The notes below the pieces were generated by a model, which saw only the letters and a list, made by a program, of their open reading frames with translations, did not search any database and was not told the origin of the DNA. Positions 1 through 10,661 of a stretch of 64,000 nt of DNA are shown here, one piece after another. The stretch is from Galdieria partita (Eukaryota; Rhodophyta; Bangiophyceae; Galdieriales; Galdieriaceae): the NCBI GenBank assembly GCA_025991245.1, contig BQMJ01000047.1, forward strand, positions 62,001-126,000, in the 5' to 3' direction. The translations under genes and the position numbers were made by a program. Positions within the stretch are counted from its first letter, which is position 1; the number at the start of each line of letters is the position of its first letter.

Positions 1-622
1 AAGGACGTCCACTATTAGTAGAAACATCACCCGTTGCACCTCCTCCTTCTACGTCATTCAGCTTTGTCTCAAAAGTCTCATAGTTCTCCTCTTTAGGAAC
101 CATTTGAATTTGATTGCTTACGACATTTCCCTGTTCTTTCTTTGTTTTGTTGCTTCCATAGTTAGTTGTATCCTTCGTCTCTCGGGGTATTTGATCTGGA
201 TATGATGTACTCTTTCCTATAGTGGGATTAGTCTCTTTGCTCGAGTGAGAAGTTGGCTCCGAATGTCTTCTTTCACTATTGTGCTTCTTTTCTGAAGGTG
301 TACGTTCCTTATGCTCTCCAGAATTGAAAAACTTCGACAAAGATGCAGGCAGTATACCAAACAACGCAGGTCCATGACTTGGGGGTGGTGGCTTCTTCGA
401 AGAGTATTCTTTACTCGTAGTGTTTGGAGAACCATATGAACCTGCTGTTTGGGAGGTATGCTGCTTTGTTTTCTGCTGCGGGATTTCCTGAACGGAGCTT
501 GGGGACTTACCCCTAGAGATACCACTGTACTGAGCCGAGTTGTGACCCTTCACTTCTGTTGAAGAAACATATGCACTCTTTTTATCTTGTTCTTGGGCAC
601 TATTTTCCTTTGACGACTTCAT
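1..622 (-). CDS. Ser/Lys-rich low-complexity protein, partial (C-terminus beyond window)
   Basis: An open frame runs on the minus strand from an ATG at 622 off the left edge with no stop, about 207 codons. It begins MKSSKENSAQEQDKK and is rich in Ser, Lys, Gln, Pro and Thr, with a Pro run (KKPPPPSHGP) near the middle. No catalytic domain, signal peptide or membrane segment is visible. The composition suggests a disordered nuclear, regulatory or scaffold protein, but I recognise no family. The start is the first ATG after an AT-rich stretch. GT-containing sites inside it could be introns, but the frame is open throughout. Confidence that it is coding rests on the long uninterrupted frame. Confidence 0.6.
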   Translation of the reverse strand, partial: MKSSKENSAQEQDKKSAYVSSTEVKGHNSAQYSGISRGKSPSSVQEIPQQKTKQHTSQTAGSYGSPNTTSKEYSSKKPPPPSHGPALFGILPASLSKFFNSGEHKERTPSEKKHNSERRHSEPTSHSSKETNPTIGKSTSYPDQIPRETKDTTNYGSNKTKKEQGNVVSNQIQMVPKEENYETFETKLNDVEGGGATGDVSTNSGRP

Positions 623-1459
623 TTGTACATTCACATACACAGCAAATGTCAGCCTATAACTCCATATCGCCGCAATTTTGATTTGGCCAAATCAGCAACA
701 AGCGTCGTGGCATGTTCCAATTGTTCCAAATGGATCGTGGTGATTAGTTGTTTTCTAAATATAGTAACTTCTCGAAATGTGTCTTAATCATTGCTCTTTT
801 GATTGTAAAATCCAGTTTGCTTTCTACGTGGGTATGAAAATGGTCGTCTTCTATCTGTAATATAGTTGTGATTTTTTATTCTTTAAGAATCTTGAAACGA
901 TGGAATATTGTGACTGTATCCTTTTCAGAATACTGTTATATTGTATATACAGAATGGATCTCAAGTATATTACTTCTTGAATTCTGCTATTTTCTAAATC
1001 TTAATGACACACATCTATCATTGTAATTCTAATAGAAGACATCTCAATCTAATATAGCCTTTTCATAAATCCTGGTATGTTTAAGGAATGATGCCATGAA
1101 TCACTATGAAAAACATACTTGACAAGGATCTCTGACAAAAAGTTAACAACCAAAATATATTATATTCAAGCTCTTTTGAAGCTTGTGTAGAAATATACTG
1201 TACTGAAAACCTCGCTTGGTTTACTTGGTTCATTTACAATGAAGAGCTCATTGGTAGAAGAAATCTTTGAACCTCTGTATATATAGAAAATGAAGATTTA
1301 ATAATATCAAAAGACTACTTTTCTTTCTGCAAAAGTTTAGGAGTATGAAGAACCTACTTGAGTATGTCAAAACCCAACCATGGTGCCTTGTGTTCGTAGT
1401 CCAACAAAGACTCCTCTCAGCCCTCCATTTAAAGAAATTTGAATTTCCATTGTTGGACT
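623..1459. other. intergenic, AT-rich, no gene seen
   Basis: About 840 bp between two divergently oriented genes. It is AT-rich with stops in all frames. It must hold the promoters of both neighbours, but I see no clear motif, repeat or RNA gene. Confidence 0.5.
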
Positions 1460-2344
1460 ATGAATTCTACTGCAGTGGTAAAACTGGATGAATATCTTCA
1501 AAAGGCCCGGAAACACTTTGAACAGTGGAACGAAGAGCAGGTTCGTACAAACAGCTTGTATTTCAGTTCGATAAACGTCTAAAGAACGTGTTTCCCCTTA
1601 GCTTCGGTTCCTTAACCATATCAAAGAAAGCCATTCCGCTGTGTCAAAGGACTTGCAAGGTTGTTTTCAAGTTCTTTTCATCTATTTATCTTATTTCTTC
1701 TATGAATAGAGAAAGCACTCAATTTAACTCAAAGGGAAAAACAATTACTTGAAACTGCTGAGAAAATCTCTGAACGACTTGACAGCGAGAAACAAGAAAT
1801 AGAAGCAGTTATGGCTGGTATATCTCAACTCAAGTCGAAACAAGAAATAATACCTGAGAAGAAAACAAAGTTAAAGGAAGAGTTGGAGAATAAATCGTCT
1901 CTGTTAAAGAGTCGACAACGAGGTAGCTAACAGCAAGTCTTTCTAGTTATTGTAGTTTAAAATTCATGTAGCTTTTTCCGAAATCAACGAGACAAGTCAA
2001 CAAAAATATGCAAACCTTCGAAATGCAATTCGCACTTATGAGAATTGCTTAGGTCTGCGACTGAAAAGAACAGAAGATGGAAGAATTGCTTTTATCTTTA
2101 CTCATATTGACAAACGGAATCCAGAGAGAGAATATTCTTTTTGTATCTTTGTGGATGAAAACGACCACTACCAAGGTAACTCTATCTGTTTTGCTGGATG
2201 ATATTTTGTAAGAATTCTGTAGTGGACTCTTGTACACCACCCGTGAAAGATATATCCGTACTTTTGGAAAACCTCAATCAAGATGAAGACCTTTCTCGAT
2301 TTATATTATCAGTAAGAAAATGTTTTCAGGCCATGGCATCCTAG
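1460..2344 (+). CDS. SPC25: Kinetochore protein SPC25 (NDC80 complex), five exons
   Basis: Exons 1460-1540, 1602-1659, 1710-1922, 1972-2175 and 2223-2344 join in phase to a 225-residue protein, the usual size of SPC25 (about 224 in human, from memory). Residues 1 to about 110 are a charged coiled coil (QLLETAEKISERLDSEKQ). The C-terminal globular domain contains LGLRLKRTEDGRIAF, FTHIDKRNPEREYSF and a closing SRFILSVRKCF, which parallel the human TNIDPKNPE and FLANVRKAF segments. SPC25 pairs with SPC24 to anchor the NDC80 complex at the inner kinetochore and so links chromosomes to spindle microtubules. The four introns are 47-61 nt. The start is the only ATG that keeps the coiled coil in frame. 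Splice sites were inferred by eye; their consistent phases support them. Confidence 0.85.
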
Positions 2345-2727
2345 ATTTCTTCATCGCGTTTGCAGTCTCTTCATTTTTATTTCTTCTCAATTTTATGCCG
2401 CAAGTATGATATGTTCGAATCTTGTTAAATAAAGAAATGACATGCTTCTTTGAAGGGATTAAAGCACTGAAATAAGAACAAGAGTAAAAACATGACGGTA
2501 GCAAAGACCAGAGGGTTGGATATATAGAGCAACCAGAAATCCGTCGAGAATTACAACTTTAAAACGCCCCATATACAGTTTGTTGTAGTCGAAGGAGTTA
2601 GGGACACTTTCTTGTTGTCTATACTGAAGTGCTGTTAGATTCTCTCACAGACATTGTTGCCTTTCTCTTGTCTTGAAATGCTTGCAAGTGGAATCTCAAA
2701 GTGGCAAATCGTTCTGGCGTTCAAAAT
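2345..2727. other. intergenic between SPC25 and the RnpA-like gene
   Basis: About 380 bp holding the SPC25 3' UTR and the promoter of the next gene. A TATATA stretch lies near 2519. No ORF of note and no RNA gene is recognised. Confidence 0.4.
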
Positions 2728-3615
2728 ATGAAATGGAGTTTTATCTTAAGTTGCGGTGGAAGAATAGGCTGTCACACAAAGGAGAACTTTGGTGTCTTTC
2801 AGAAAAATTTTTATTGTAATTCTCAAAGGAACTTGTACAATACACTTAGTGGTATTAACCAAGTACAATCGGCTGATTGTGCTACTATATGGTTTGGAAA
2901 CCCTCTAGTGAATAGAGCTGTTTGGACTACTTCGTCGATAAGAACTCCAAAAAGAGGAAATTTTTTCACTTTATTCAAAGTTCTGTGTACCACCTCGGAA
3001 CCTGGTAGCGTAAATAAGAATACTACCCATTCTACTGGCAAGATTTCCTACACAAACTTTGCTGGGGAAGATAGCTTGTTGTCTGCAAAGGGCACAGAAC
3101 GCGTTCAAGATGGAGCTGCAAAGAAAGAAAATTCAAGTCCTAATTCTTCAAGCATCGTTTCGGGTTCTAACTCCAAAAAGAAACGTCGTGAAAGGATACC
3201 TCATACAAGAGAAAGAAGGGATATGTTTTGGAGAGGCGTAATAACGTTGAATAAAGTGGAGGCACATGCGGGCGTAACAACATTTGCGATGGTCGTAAGA
3301 AGCTTAGAAGCGAAGCCCATTTTCAGTCCTCCTTGTTCACCTGCAAGACAAGGCTATCTACTCGCAGACGACTATAATCTACATATAATTGCTTCAACAG
3401 CCTCGTTTGGAAAAAAGGCTGTTCCTCGAGTCAAAGCAAGAAGAAGACTAAGAGAAGCCTGTCGTCGTATTTTCCCTTTCCACGCGAGAAGGCACAAGGA
3501 GTACACTATTACTGCACACCCTGTGGTTCTTTTTGCAAAGTGGGAAGATATACTTGCCGACGTATACGAAGCATTGAAGCGGACTAATTGTTATATAGAA
3601 GAGATCGATAGTTGA
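2728..3615 (+). CDS. RNase P protein component (RnpA)-like, probably organelle-targeted
   Basis: Single exon, 295 residues from the first in-frame ATG; the frame is open a little further upstream without an ATG. The last 125 or so residues resemble bacterial RnpA. A basic segment (RERRDMFWRGV) precedes a beta strand (TTFAMVVRSL). Then comes AVPRVKARRRLREACR at about 231-246, which aligns with the RnpA signature A-V-x-R-N-R-x-K-R-x-x-R-E apart from N to V and R to K changes, followed by a beta-alpha end (HPVVLFAKWEDILADVYEALKR). RnpA binds the RNA subunit of RNase P, which trims tRNA 5' leaders. The first 165 or so residues are Ser/Asn/Lys-rich with no domain and could hold a transit peptide. 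The family call rests on the motif alone. Confidence 0.6.
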   Translation: MKWSFILSCGGRIGCHTKENFGVFQKNFYCNSQRNLYNTLSGINQVQSADCATIWFGNPLVNRAVWTTSSIRTPKRGNFFTLFKVLCTTSEPGSVNKNTTHSTGKISYTNFAGEDSLLSAKGTERVQDGAAKKENSSPNSSSIVSGSNSKKKRRERIPHTRERRDMFWRGVITLNKVEAHAGVTTFAMVVRSLEAKPIFSPPCSPARQGYLLADDYNLHIIASTASFGKKAVPRVKARRRLREACRRIFPFHARRHKEYTITAHPVVLFAKWEDILADVYEALKRTNCYIEEIDS

Positions 3616-4200
3616 CACTTGTAGGTCATAGAGAACGTCTAGAAAAGTTTTGTAGTGGCCGTTATCGTTGGGAATGTTCGAAGACAAAAACACAGTTTAA
3701 TTGTAAGTATTATTGAGTTTTCTGCTCAGTACCTATGCCAAAGTAGAAGTGGAAGAATTTTTGGTTGATTTGCTATTGAGAAGTAGGATACTCCATTTCT
3801 GAAATTAGCCAACTTGTAGAGTTTTGAATGGTTGTATTTAGGCACTGACGAAGTATGCAATATTTTCAATAAAATTTGGATCACTATCAATAGTTTTAGT
3901 GAAGAAATAGCTATTTGCCCTTGTCTAGTCTTTTTCAAAGTAGCATGTCACATGTTGCTTTAGTGAGACAAGCCTGCCCATTTTGTACTATTATAAATCT
4001 GTCAATAGTTTTTAAAAAATTGCAAAATTTCAGGAAAAATTGTTGAGACTTTCATTGTGCTATTATCTTTCTATTTGATCATCCATTTAAAGTTTCATCC
4101 TGTAGAGGATGTCAGAATGTTTATCTTTAACTGTATGCGTCATTTATCTAGGATCTAATACTGTATGGGTCAATCTACTTCATGAACTGCATTTCACGTC
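3616..4200. other. intergenic, no gene seen
   Basis: About 585 AT-rich bp downstream of the RnpA-like gene. Stops occur in all frames at short intervals, the longest open piece being about 70 codons on the minus strand with no recognisable features. I found no tRNA or snRNA hallmark. Confidence 0.4.
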
Positions 4201-4763
4201 TCTGTCACCTGCTAAGACATACTTTTTCAGGTGATGCTGCAAGTGTAGAGACGTGGTGGTTGTAAGTTGCATGAATACTGTGGGAATTCGAATGTTCCTT
4301 TTTCTAAAGAATGAAAAAGGACCATATGAAATTGTATTCCATGTGCATACCATCGTATTCATACGGCAAGCAAAAGTCATCAACGTATAACTGGCATGGA
4401 AGATATTCATAGTTTGACTTTCCAAGAGTTACACAAGGAGTTTGGCGAAACTTTATTATAGAAGATGGCATTTCAGGTGCTGAAAGGTAGGGAAACAACT
4501 GCGGAAGTTCGCGTGGAGAGTGCATTGCTCAAGGCTCAAACATTCCTAATGTTGGAGAAAATTTGACTTTGCAGAACCTAAATAAAAATTTATTTTCCTG
4601 GGAATAGCACTGTTGTAGCAAACTGTTTCAGAGAGACAAATATCATCTTAGAGTACAAGTGATAAATCAAGTCAATCCTTTTAGAAATGTTTCGGAGGAA
4701 GTTGATGAAGCAGAATTCGTAGCCAGAAACCAATTGCGCAAAGTCAATAGCCCAAGGTCATAA
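4201..4763 (+). other. unresolved coding-like stretch (spliced or decayed gene)
   Basis: Several short frames here read like protein but do not join unambiguously. One starts at the ATG at 4271 (MNTVGIRMFLFLKNEKGPYE). Another reads SLTFQELHKEFGETLL near 4410-4460, and a third reads from about 4464 (MAFQVLKGRETTAEVRVE). A last piece runs to a stop at 4763 (DKYHLRVQVINQVNPF). A strong intron candidate (GTAAGTTGC to CTAAAG) spans about 4262-4309. The composition is denser in coding-like codons than the flanks, so either a small multi-exon gene or a decaying one is likely. I cannot assign a family. Confidence 0.3.
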
Positions 4764-5579
4764 GTTTGTGTCGTTTGAGCAAAGCCTTTTATTGTGGAGG
4801 ATATATAACAGGATAGTTACATTTCTACTTGAAGTCAAAATTTCCTAAAAGTGAATGAAAAGGGCTATTGTAGTTGAGTTCCAAAAAAAAAGTCGTTGAA
4901 CTCGTCGAATATCAAATATTGAGCACTAGAGTTGCCCGTAGAATTTACTTTTCCTAAAAATCACATCATAGAACTTCCAAGGCGTCCATCATTAAGTTTT
5001 CGTGAGAGAATCCTGTTATAGTCTGATTCCACAAAGAAATTACTTTCAGAAACTTCCAGAGTTCTTGTAAAAGAACTAGGGTAGGTTTAGGAATCGATTA
5101 TTCTTCATGAGAGTAGCAAAGGAGAGAGGAATCGGATACCTTGGGAAAATCTCTGTAAACTACTGCACGTTTAATAGACGACTAGAATGTTTGAACAAAC
5201 ATAAACTGGGGAAGAACAGATGTATAGCGTTGAGAATGCTAGTTAGGTATAGGTTATTCATTTACTGACGTTTTGAATGGAGTGAATTTTCTTCTTGTAC
5301 CAGTTGAACTGTATAATAATGGTTCCCTTATGACTAGCGTTAGTAGCAATAGAATGCAAACTCTCACAACATTTTGTAGGTTTTCCGCTGAAATCCCATC
5401 AGAAATTTCAGGTACTTGCACAAGTTGCGTCCAAGGGGGCGGTCAATTTGGATAATTACAGGCCGGCAATAGAGAATCAGTGGAACTTTTGGCGCTCAAA
5501 TCTTTTGGAAACACGTGGAAGGTTCGAATCAAATGTGCGTGGCCGTTTCTTGATTGTCGATTGTCAAGTCACCGGCCGA
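4764..5579. other. intergenic or 5' region, no supported gene
   Basis: About 815 bp before the next gene. A 44-codon open extension precedes the ATG at 5580 in the same frame without its own ATG, so a short upstream exon is possible. Otherwise there are only short AT-rich frames. Confidence 0.35.
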
Positions 5580-6185
5580 ATGAGTATAAAGAAGTGGTTT
5601 ACCGGCAAAGCAACCGTACCCCAAAACAACATGAATAAGCAAGATAAGGTGAAGCAGCTTAGTATTTTTCCGACAAGACACAATTCTCTTTCTTCAACTA
5701 CGAAAATCGAACAAGAGAGTTCCCCCGCCTCGATACCAAAAGAGCAGGCCAGTTTGCAAGTTTCCTATTTAGACGGAAACGATTCGCAGTCGTGTGAACA
5801 AATAGTTAAGGAGAAGTCGGTTCGTAAGTTTGGATTGTTTGGTCTGTGGTGGAGAAATAATCGGAATTCCAACCACGTTCAATTTACAGAAGGAACAACA
5901 GAACGACAAAGCGAAGGACAAGTTGAAAACAACCAGTTGTTAAAGGATCCAAGTGTTTTAGCGTTTCTCGAAAGTGTTGATCGCCGTCTTAACGATAATC
6001 GTCTACCATTAGATAAGAGCGATATGGTGCGGTTGGAAACCTTTCAAGCACAAGCGATAGCAGATGGCTGCAACGAACTATTAGATATCATTGAATATTT
6101 CGAATGGGAGAATGACCGATGTCTACTTATGTTGAGGAGTGCGGGTCCTTCGAAACCATTGTCGGCTGTTGCTTGTTCTTCGTAA
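5580..6185 (+). CDS. hypothetical protein, 201 residues
   Basis: Single open frame from the ATG at 5580. The first 120 or so residues are polar and low in complexity (Ser, Gln, Lys), with a Trp-rich patch (LFGLWWRNNR). The C-terminal 75 residues are denser and predicted helical (VLAFLESVDRRLNDNRLPLD, then FQAQAIADGCNELLDIIEYFEWE), which looks like a small folded domain. No membrane segment, signal peptide or motif I recognise. The frame is open upstream to 5448 without an ATG, so the true N-terminus may come from another exon. It ends 135 bp before a co-oriented plastid gene. Function unknown. Confidence 0.6.
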   Translation: MSIKKWFTGKATVPQNNMNKQDKVKQLSIFPTRHNSLSSTTKIEQESSPASIPKEQASLQVSYLDGNDSQSCEQIVKEKSVRKFGLFGLWWRNNRNSNHVQFTEGTTERQSEGQVENNQLLKDPSVLAFLESVDRRLNDNRLPLDKSDMVRLETFQAQAIADGCNELLDIIEYFEWENDRCLLMLRSAGPSKPLSAVACSS

Positions 6186-6320
6186 AGGGGAATAGTATTT
6201 GGAAAAATTTTGGGAAGCTTTAACACGAGTTTTGTATTCTTTCTTTTTATGGATATTTGTAATAAAATGAACGTTGTATGTGTTATTATTGGAATTTCAA
6301 GTCATTGAATTTGCAAACCC

Positions 6321-7271
6321 ATGGCCGGAAGATGCTGTAGCTTTGTGACAACGGTTTGGTTCAGTACAAAGTATTCGTCCAAGAGGCGTTTGGGAAACCG
6401 TGCTATACGACACCGAGTTACTGACGGGACTCATAAACATTCTTTATTTCTTGGCACAGAGTCACTTGGAATTACAATACGACGAAAAAACTGCCACGCA
6501 GTTTCGATGACTTTATGGGGAATAGGAAGTTTTTTTAATAGGTTGCGATTCTTTTCATGGAATAAGAACATATTGCCTTCGAAGGACGGTAGAGGAAAGA
6601 GAGACCAAGTGAATCCTTACCGTTCTTTAGGAGTTTCTGAGGACGCTTCGTATGAAGAGGTAGAAGCTGCTTATCAGAGGCTTGTCAAGAAGTATCAAGG
6701 CAACGAGAAACAATTAATCAAACTAGAAATGTATAAGGATAAGATTTTTGAAGATCAATTGCGTGCAAGAATGGAAGGAAGGACCAGAGTAAGGGTGAAG
6801 GAAAGTCCCGCAGAAAGAAGATTATCACAAAAGCGTTTTCAACCTCCCAAGTGGATAAGAGATGCAATCAAAGTTCCTGATAGGAAGTATATGCAACGTA
6901 CTGCTCTCGTTATGTCTATTTTCATTGTTGCAGGATTTATTACTCCCAGTCTTTCGACCACTTGTATGTCCATGTCAGCTATTGCCTCTATAGCTTTCTT
7001 GTACAACAGAGGACTTCCTGAAGTTCCCAAAGACGAGTTTGGTAATCCAGGCGAAATTAGGCCTACAGACTGGAAAGTGGCGTTGCACACAGTTCTACTT
7101 TGTCTGGCTTTTGGGTTTGCAGCTTTGGCAATTGCTCAACTTTTTTTGTTACACTTACCGTTGCCTTCTTGGCTTTCACCGGATGGTGTTGTGAACTTGT
7201 TTGTTTGCATTGGTTTCTGGCTTTGTTGTACTTTTTGCCAAACGCAAGATGAACAACTTCGGTGGAAGTAG
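6321..7271 (+). CDS. CPP1-like plastid membrane protein with J-like domain
   Basis: 316 residues, single exon. The N-terminal 80 or so residues are basic and Ser/Thr-rich, as expected for a plastid transit peptide. At about 97-130 lies a J-like domain (NPYRSLGVSEDASYEEVEAAY) that lacks the HPD tripeptide, so it should not stimulate Hsp70 in the usual way. Three or four hydrophobic helices follow (about 195-235 and 245-310). This order matches the CPP1/DUF3353 family of cyanobacteria and plastids. In plants CPP1 acts as a holdase that stabilises protochlorophyllide oxidoreductase at plastid membranes. Family assignment is good; the client protein is inference. Confidence 0.8.
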   Translation: MAGRCCSFVTTVWFSTKYSSKRRLGNRAIRHRVTDGTHKHSLFLGTESLGITIRRKNCHAVSMTLWGIGSFFNRLRFFSWNKNILPSKDGRGKRDQVNPYRSLGVSEDASYEEVEAAYQRLVKKYQGNEKQLIKLEMYKDKIFEDQLRARMEGRTRVRVKESPAERRLSQKRFQPPKWIRDAIKVPDRKYMQRTALVMSIFIVAGFITPSLSTTCMSMSAIASIAFLYNRGLPEVPKDEFGNPGEIRPTDWKVALHTVLLCLAFGFAALAIAQLFLLHLPLPSWLSPDGVVNLFVCIGFWLCCTFCQTQDEQLRWK

Positions 7272-8345
7272 TTTTTCTGCAATATATGATGAAAGAGTTG
7301 ACATGTTGGATCAAATGAAAACTATGTTTTGGTTATATTGCCATTCCAAATACATTTTGCTTTAAGTTTAAATATATACACTTGTGTTCAAAGATAGTTC
7401 AACTCAATTTATCTGTAATCCCTCTCTGTTGTAAATATTCATGAACAAATTGCAAAATTCTTGTCCTCGTATTCCGTTTTTAGTAATAGATAGAGAATGA
7501 ATAGGTTTCGTGTCGGATCCAAACTTGTGTCCATTTGAGCATTATTGATGAATGCGCAGACACTATGTTTCTCCTCTGTATCATGACGATTTCGCTGCGT
7601 GATCGAAATAGATGAAAACAGAGTAGCTTGGAATAGTGCATACTGGAAGAATGAACATGGTTCCTACTATAACTCTAGTCGAGTGTCCGATAAACGGTAA
7701 CGATAAAGTCGTTGCTTGATAAGGTACTATAATGATAAAAAAGAAAACTCGAAATGAGTTATGTAGTGTTTCAAGAGTTACTAAATGTATAAGAGCCATT
7801 TATAAACTTCCTCGAACTCGAACAAGGCTGATATTCTGACCTCTACAAGAACTCTATCAAGCGACAAACTGGTGTTGACGTTGCATAAGTGAATAAACTG
7901 TAAAATCACAGTTCAAACGAGCTTTTCTGCATTGAGATTGCAAGTTAAGAAGCGAAACGTTTTCTCAAACTGTGCGACGAAGGTACAGCTTTCCAAAGTT
8001 GCCTATCTCTGGGATACACACAATTACAACAGTTGCCTGATCTTTCTAGAAACAAGAAGAATTTTCCTAGTTTATGAAGGCACTAGGCCATATTAATAAG
8101 TAAGCAATCTTGAACCCTAAAGTTAGTTTACGACCAACATGAGTTGCTTCAGTTTGTTCAATCTCTTGGAAATGTGAAGAACGTCACAATTTTCAACAAC
8201 GCGATTTCAGGGTTTCACGTAGGCAGTAGACAATCCTCCATTAGCTTTGGAAATTGGGGCCTCGCTGATTTTGCACAACACCGTACTTTCGGTTGCTTGT
8301 TGAACTGTGTTGTTTCTTTATGAAGACAAAACTTGCTTTGTTAAC
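7272..8345. other. long gap with coding-like fragments on the minus strand
   Basis: About 1070 bp without a resolved gene. On the minus strand, short pieces read like protein: one near 7470-7660 (MIQRRNIVSAHSSIMLKW) and one near 7400-7460 ending in a stop (RILQFVHEYLQQRGITDKLS). The last faintly resembles the C-terminal helix of MAM33/p32 proteins, but I could not build phase-consistent exons. It may be a small multi-exon gene or a relic. Confidence 0.3.
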
Positions 8346-9547
8346 ATGACACTATTTTCTCTCCGTTTACTAAGACACCCTGTGACAAAAGACTTTTTTG
8401 CAGAAACTATGGAAACTTCACTTCCACCTTTTCCCAGAGAAAGTATGATTGGCCTTGAAGTGTCTTTTGAGATTGAAAGAATCAGAGAGCAAGAAAGATT
8501 GCTACTTTTGCCTCTAGGCATAGTTAGTGGACTATTTATTGGCTCGGTAAGAATATTTGTTGAATAGGTCTGATAGGTTTCTAAGTTGTCTCACGCAAGG
8601 TGGTTGGAGAGACTCACAGTCTAATGAAGGGTTATGGACAAGATAACTTTATCAATCCACCTTCTTGTCGAAGATTTGCCCTAGATATCGAAAAACAAGA
8701 ACTATTGGAAGTAAGTGGTTGGAGGTTGACTACCACTCGAGTCTTAACTAGTCTTTTGAGTAGGTTAGTTGGTATTTAGATAAACAAATTATGCTGGTGA
8801 ATTGGGTTTATGTAAGTTGTAATTTTCATTTTGCTATCTATCTACTTACGTTGGGATAAGTTTCCTACAGAATCCCATTGTCTATCCTACTTTGTTGTAT
8901 ACGAAGCACCTGTACCAGGAAAGCTACCGCATAAACTTTATAAAAGTGTCGAAATGATCTCTCATTTTGAACCCGATCTGAAGAACGACCTCGACAGCAA
9001 CTTCTGGTCTCGAAGTCTTTCATTGTCAAAAGAAAATAGTTCCTTACTGGCGTGTACTGTGCCTGAAGTGAAGTTATTTTTCCAGAGGATCATTGCCGCA
9101 AAGAGTGGTATAGTTCGAACCACAGAATATATGGATGATGGGAACAGCGTAGCAGTTGATCATTTAGCAAGATTCTCTTCCCATGTTAGAATTTTGCGAG
9201 ATTCCGAGTTGGTTTGTTTCCCATCATTACAAAAGACAAGATTTTCTGCAACAAGTCAGTTGCCTTTTATTGAAACAGATAATGCCTCGGAAGGGATTCG
9301 ACAACTGCTCTATGGTCAACAAGAAATGAATGGCAACAAACAGTATTTGGGGATGCCAAGAAAAGTCTCCAATCCATTGTCTTATAAAGGATTTACGGTA
9401 TCCAAAAAGGAGTCGACTGCTATGAAGGAGAACTTGGTAGATTGTGAGTTTTGTAAGCATGCAGGAAACACAAGTCGTCATGATGCTCATGTTCCTAGCT
9501 GGATAGATACCTGGAATTCCATGTCTAGCGAGGATTCAAGTAAATAG
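8346..9547 (+). CDS. hypothetical protein, four exons, 348 residues
   Basis: Exons 8346-8546, 8600-8710, 8764-8811 and 8861-9547 are all phase 0 and join cleanly; the introns are 49-53 nt with GTAAGN donors. The protein has a polar N-terminus, one hydrophobic Gly-containing segment at about 52-70 (LLLLPLGIVSGLFIGSVVG) that could be a membrane anchor, then a soluble domain with aromatic strands (LDKQIMLVNWVYFPTE, SYFVVYEAPVPGK) and a polar C-terminus holding a CxxC (CEFCKH). I do not recognise the family. The phase consistency of three introns makes the gene itself convincing. Confidence 0.7.
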
Positions 9548-10100
9548 TCATTGTCACTCATCATAAAGAAGAACTGTCGTATTTGAAATAAAAATATAAC
9601 ATATTTATTGATCGACATACCGTGTTAAGGACAACTCATTTGGATTGTATTTACTAGTAGAATTGTTCATATGTCAGCTGCAACTACGACATCCTGCACC
9701 CTTTTTTTATTTCAATTGACTGTTATCATCATAGAAACATCGTTGGGTATCATTTGCAGAGTATCGAAATTTTGTTGAAAAATTTTGATATGAAGTTTTT
9801 CTTGCAACAAAGGGTTGTCTTTCGAGAACTTTATCATTTTGCACAAAAGGAGAATTCTCAAGAACATCATACAACGTGGATTTGTCGCAGCTCTATTGTT
9901 TAGATAGTTTTCACTCGATTTTGCCTCTCATTGTTCTCATTCTGTAAAAGGCAATCATATGTGTCTATCCACAACTGGCAGGAATGCCTTCTTAAAAGCC
10001 ACTGTACGTGACACGAAGAATCTTCCTTCATTGCTTTATAAAAGCAGCTGAAAAACAAAAGGTATTCCAAAAAAACTGACGAAAATTTTCTTTGCTTTCA
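9548..10100. other. gap with one coding-like exon candidate
   Basis: A frame preceded by a plausible acceptor (CATTTGCAG) runs from about 9763 to a stop near 9903 and contains an ATG at 9791 (MKFFLQQRVVFRELYHFAQK). It could be a final exon or a 37-codon gene; no upstream exon joins in phase. The segment VFRELYHF is loosely LYR-like, too weak for a call. The rest is AT-rich with nothing visible. Confidence 0.3.
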
Positions 10101-10310
10101 ATGGAACTGGTTAAAATGATGTTGCCGAAAGTTTCGAATCCACTGGCAAAAAATATCCATACAAAGTTCATTTTGCAACTGGAGAATAAAATACGAAAGA
10201 AACTTCACGACACTGAGAGTTATCCATTTCAAAAGTGGCACCTAATAACAGAGATGAGTTTCTTTCAAGTGTTGCGGCAAAGAATGATAGAAATCATTGA
10301 GATGAAATGA
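10101..10310 (+). CDS. small hypothetical protein, 69 residues
   Basis: An ATG-initiated frame giving a basic, mostly helical 69-residue protein (KFILQLENKIRKKLHDTESY; FFQVLRQRMIEIIEMK). A TTTATAAAA element lies about 65 bp upstream at 10035. No domain is recognised. It may be a last exon of a larger gene whose earlier part lies in the preceding 500 bp. Coding status is uncertain because it is short and isolated. Confidence 0.35.
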   Translation: MELVKMMLPKVSNPLAKNIHTKFILQLENKIRKKLHDTESYPFQKWHLITEMSFFQVLRQRMIEIIEMK

Positions 10311-10661
10311 AATAAGAAGGTAATCTTGTCGAGGTCACTGAATATAGTATATAGTGTCCGAAGTGTTTTATTGGAGAAAATGAATAAAATTTGACAAACT
10401 GCAATGAAAAAGTTTTCATTGAATAGTTGTGAGGCTTTCTCTTCTTGTTCTAGTTTTCAACCTGACCTATTGAATCACTTGTTTGATAGTTCATGATTGA
10501 CTGGTTTATCTTCTTGCGATATCTTCAACCATCTGGCTTTAGAGCATTCTCAGATACGCCAAACTTCATATGTCGTACTTGAAGAATTGATGATAAATGT
10601 CGTTCCTTCGAGGTGTGTGAAAACAAACTTAGATAGATTTGCGTTGTGAAACTTTCTATCT
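10311..10661. other. intergenic, nothing seen
   Basis: About 350 bp of AT-rich sequence with no open frame of note. Confidence 0.4.

Noticed and set aside
2400-2430. TGTTCGAATCTTG, another B-box-like string
   Set aside because: Flanks do not pair as a T stem and no cloverleaf can be drawn.
5510-5545. GGTTCGAATC resembling a tRNA B box
   Set aside because: No T-stem pairing around it, no A box or acceptor stem nearby; it lies in the open stretch before the gene starting at 5580.
7400-7460. MAM33/p32 gene on the minus strand
   Set aside because: Only one helix-like piece resembles the family, followed by a stop, and no upstream exons join in phase.
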